64,000 bases of DNA from Odobenus rosmarus divergens (lineage: Eukaryota > Chordata > Mammalia > Carnivora > Odobenidae), in contig NW_004450661.1 of the NCBI RefSeq assembly GCF_000321225.1, positions 1,874,525 through 1,938,524 of the forward strand. The letters are read 5' to 3'. A model generated the notes under the pieces. It did not search any database and had not been told where the DNA came from. It worked only from the letters and a program-made list of their open reading frames with translations. Positions 63,591 to 64,000 of this stretch are shown one piece after another. Both the position numbers and the translations under genes were made by a program. Numbering within the stretch: position 1 is the first letter of the stretch; each line of letters opens with the position of its first letter.

Positions 63591-64000
63591 TTTTCAACAT
63601 AGTACTAGAAGTCCTAGCCATCAAACAGCAATCAGACAACAAAAAGAAATAAAAGGCATCTGAATTGGCAAAGAAGAAGTCAAAACTCTCACTCTTTGCA
63701 GATGATATGATACTTTAAGTGAAAAACCCAAAACACTCCACCCCAAAACTGTTAGAACTCATACAGGAATTCAGTGAAGTGGCAGGATATAACATCAATG
63801 CACAAAAATCAGTTGCAGTTCTATACACCAACAACAAGACAGAAGAAAGAGAAATTAAGGAGTCGATCCCATTTACAATTGCACCCAAAACCATAAGATA
63901 CCTAGGAATAAATCTAACCAGAGAGGCAAAGAATCTGTACTCAGAATACTATAGAATCCTCATGAAAGAAACTGAGGAAGACACAAAGAAATGGAAAAAC
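63591..64000 (+). mobile_element. L1 LINE ORF2 fragment, 5'-truncated, runs off the window
   Basis: Starts at 'ttcaacatagtactagaagt' and matches the reverse-transcriptase region also present at 46027-46440. FADDM is legible at 63695-63709, but a stop codon (taa, 63716-63718) follows two codons later and another (tga) occurs near 63661. It ends at the window edge while still in ORF2. Confidence 0.92.

Overview
This is nuclear genomic DNA from a mammal of the order Carnivora. It holds an internal part of one large gene on the minus strand, KCNH1 (EAG1, Kv10.1, a voltage-gated potassium channel). Three coding exons are visible: 33136-32937, 27626-27374 and 7554-7358. Each has AG/GT splice sites and joins the next in phase. 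Together they encode the end of transmembrane segment S6, the C-linker and the whole cyclic-nucleotide-binding-homology domain. By recollection of the human gene they are exons 8, 9 and 10 of 11. The upstream pore exons lie beyond 64000 and the last exon lies beyond position 1. Everything else is intron: intron 7 (partial, over 30.8 kb), intron 8 (5.3 kb), intron 9 (19.8 kb) and intron 10 (partial, 7.4 kb).

The species call rests on the repeats. Twelve tRNA-derived CAN SINEs (SINEC) are present, six per strand, with the head GGCGCCTGGGTGGCTCAG or its complement. Young carnivore L1 3' ends are also present. None of the SINEs has the dog-type (SINEC_Cf) or cat-type body; their 'GGGATCGAGTCCCGCATCGG'-like body suggests a bear, seal or mustelid (Arctoidea). 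That last step is inference.

Layout from left to right. 1-7357 is intron 10, with MIR and L2 remnants, a TTCC microsatellite and one SINE. 7555-27373 is intron 9, with an MLT1-type LTR remnant, a TIR DNA transposon, a tandem duplication, long L2 tracts, a nested SINE pair and an L1 tail. 27627-32936 is intron 8, mostly MIR and L2. 33137-64000 is intron 7, with an old L1 containing a younger L1, a second nested SINE pair and a SINE with possible extra 3' sequence. It also holds an almost textbook twin-primed L1 (43619-46615) with matching target-site duplications. A retro-insertion cluster at 52.2-54.7 kb contains a 48-bp L1 stub, a cyclophilin A (PPIA) processed pseudogene and an ANP32B processed pseudogene split by a SINE. 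A further L1 runs off the right edge.

I found no new gene system, RNA gene, CRISPR array or virus-like gene cluster. The interesting content is the mechanism and relative order of retrotransposon insertions, plus a few hairpins and local duplications.
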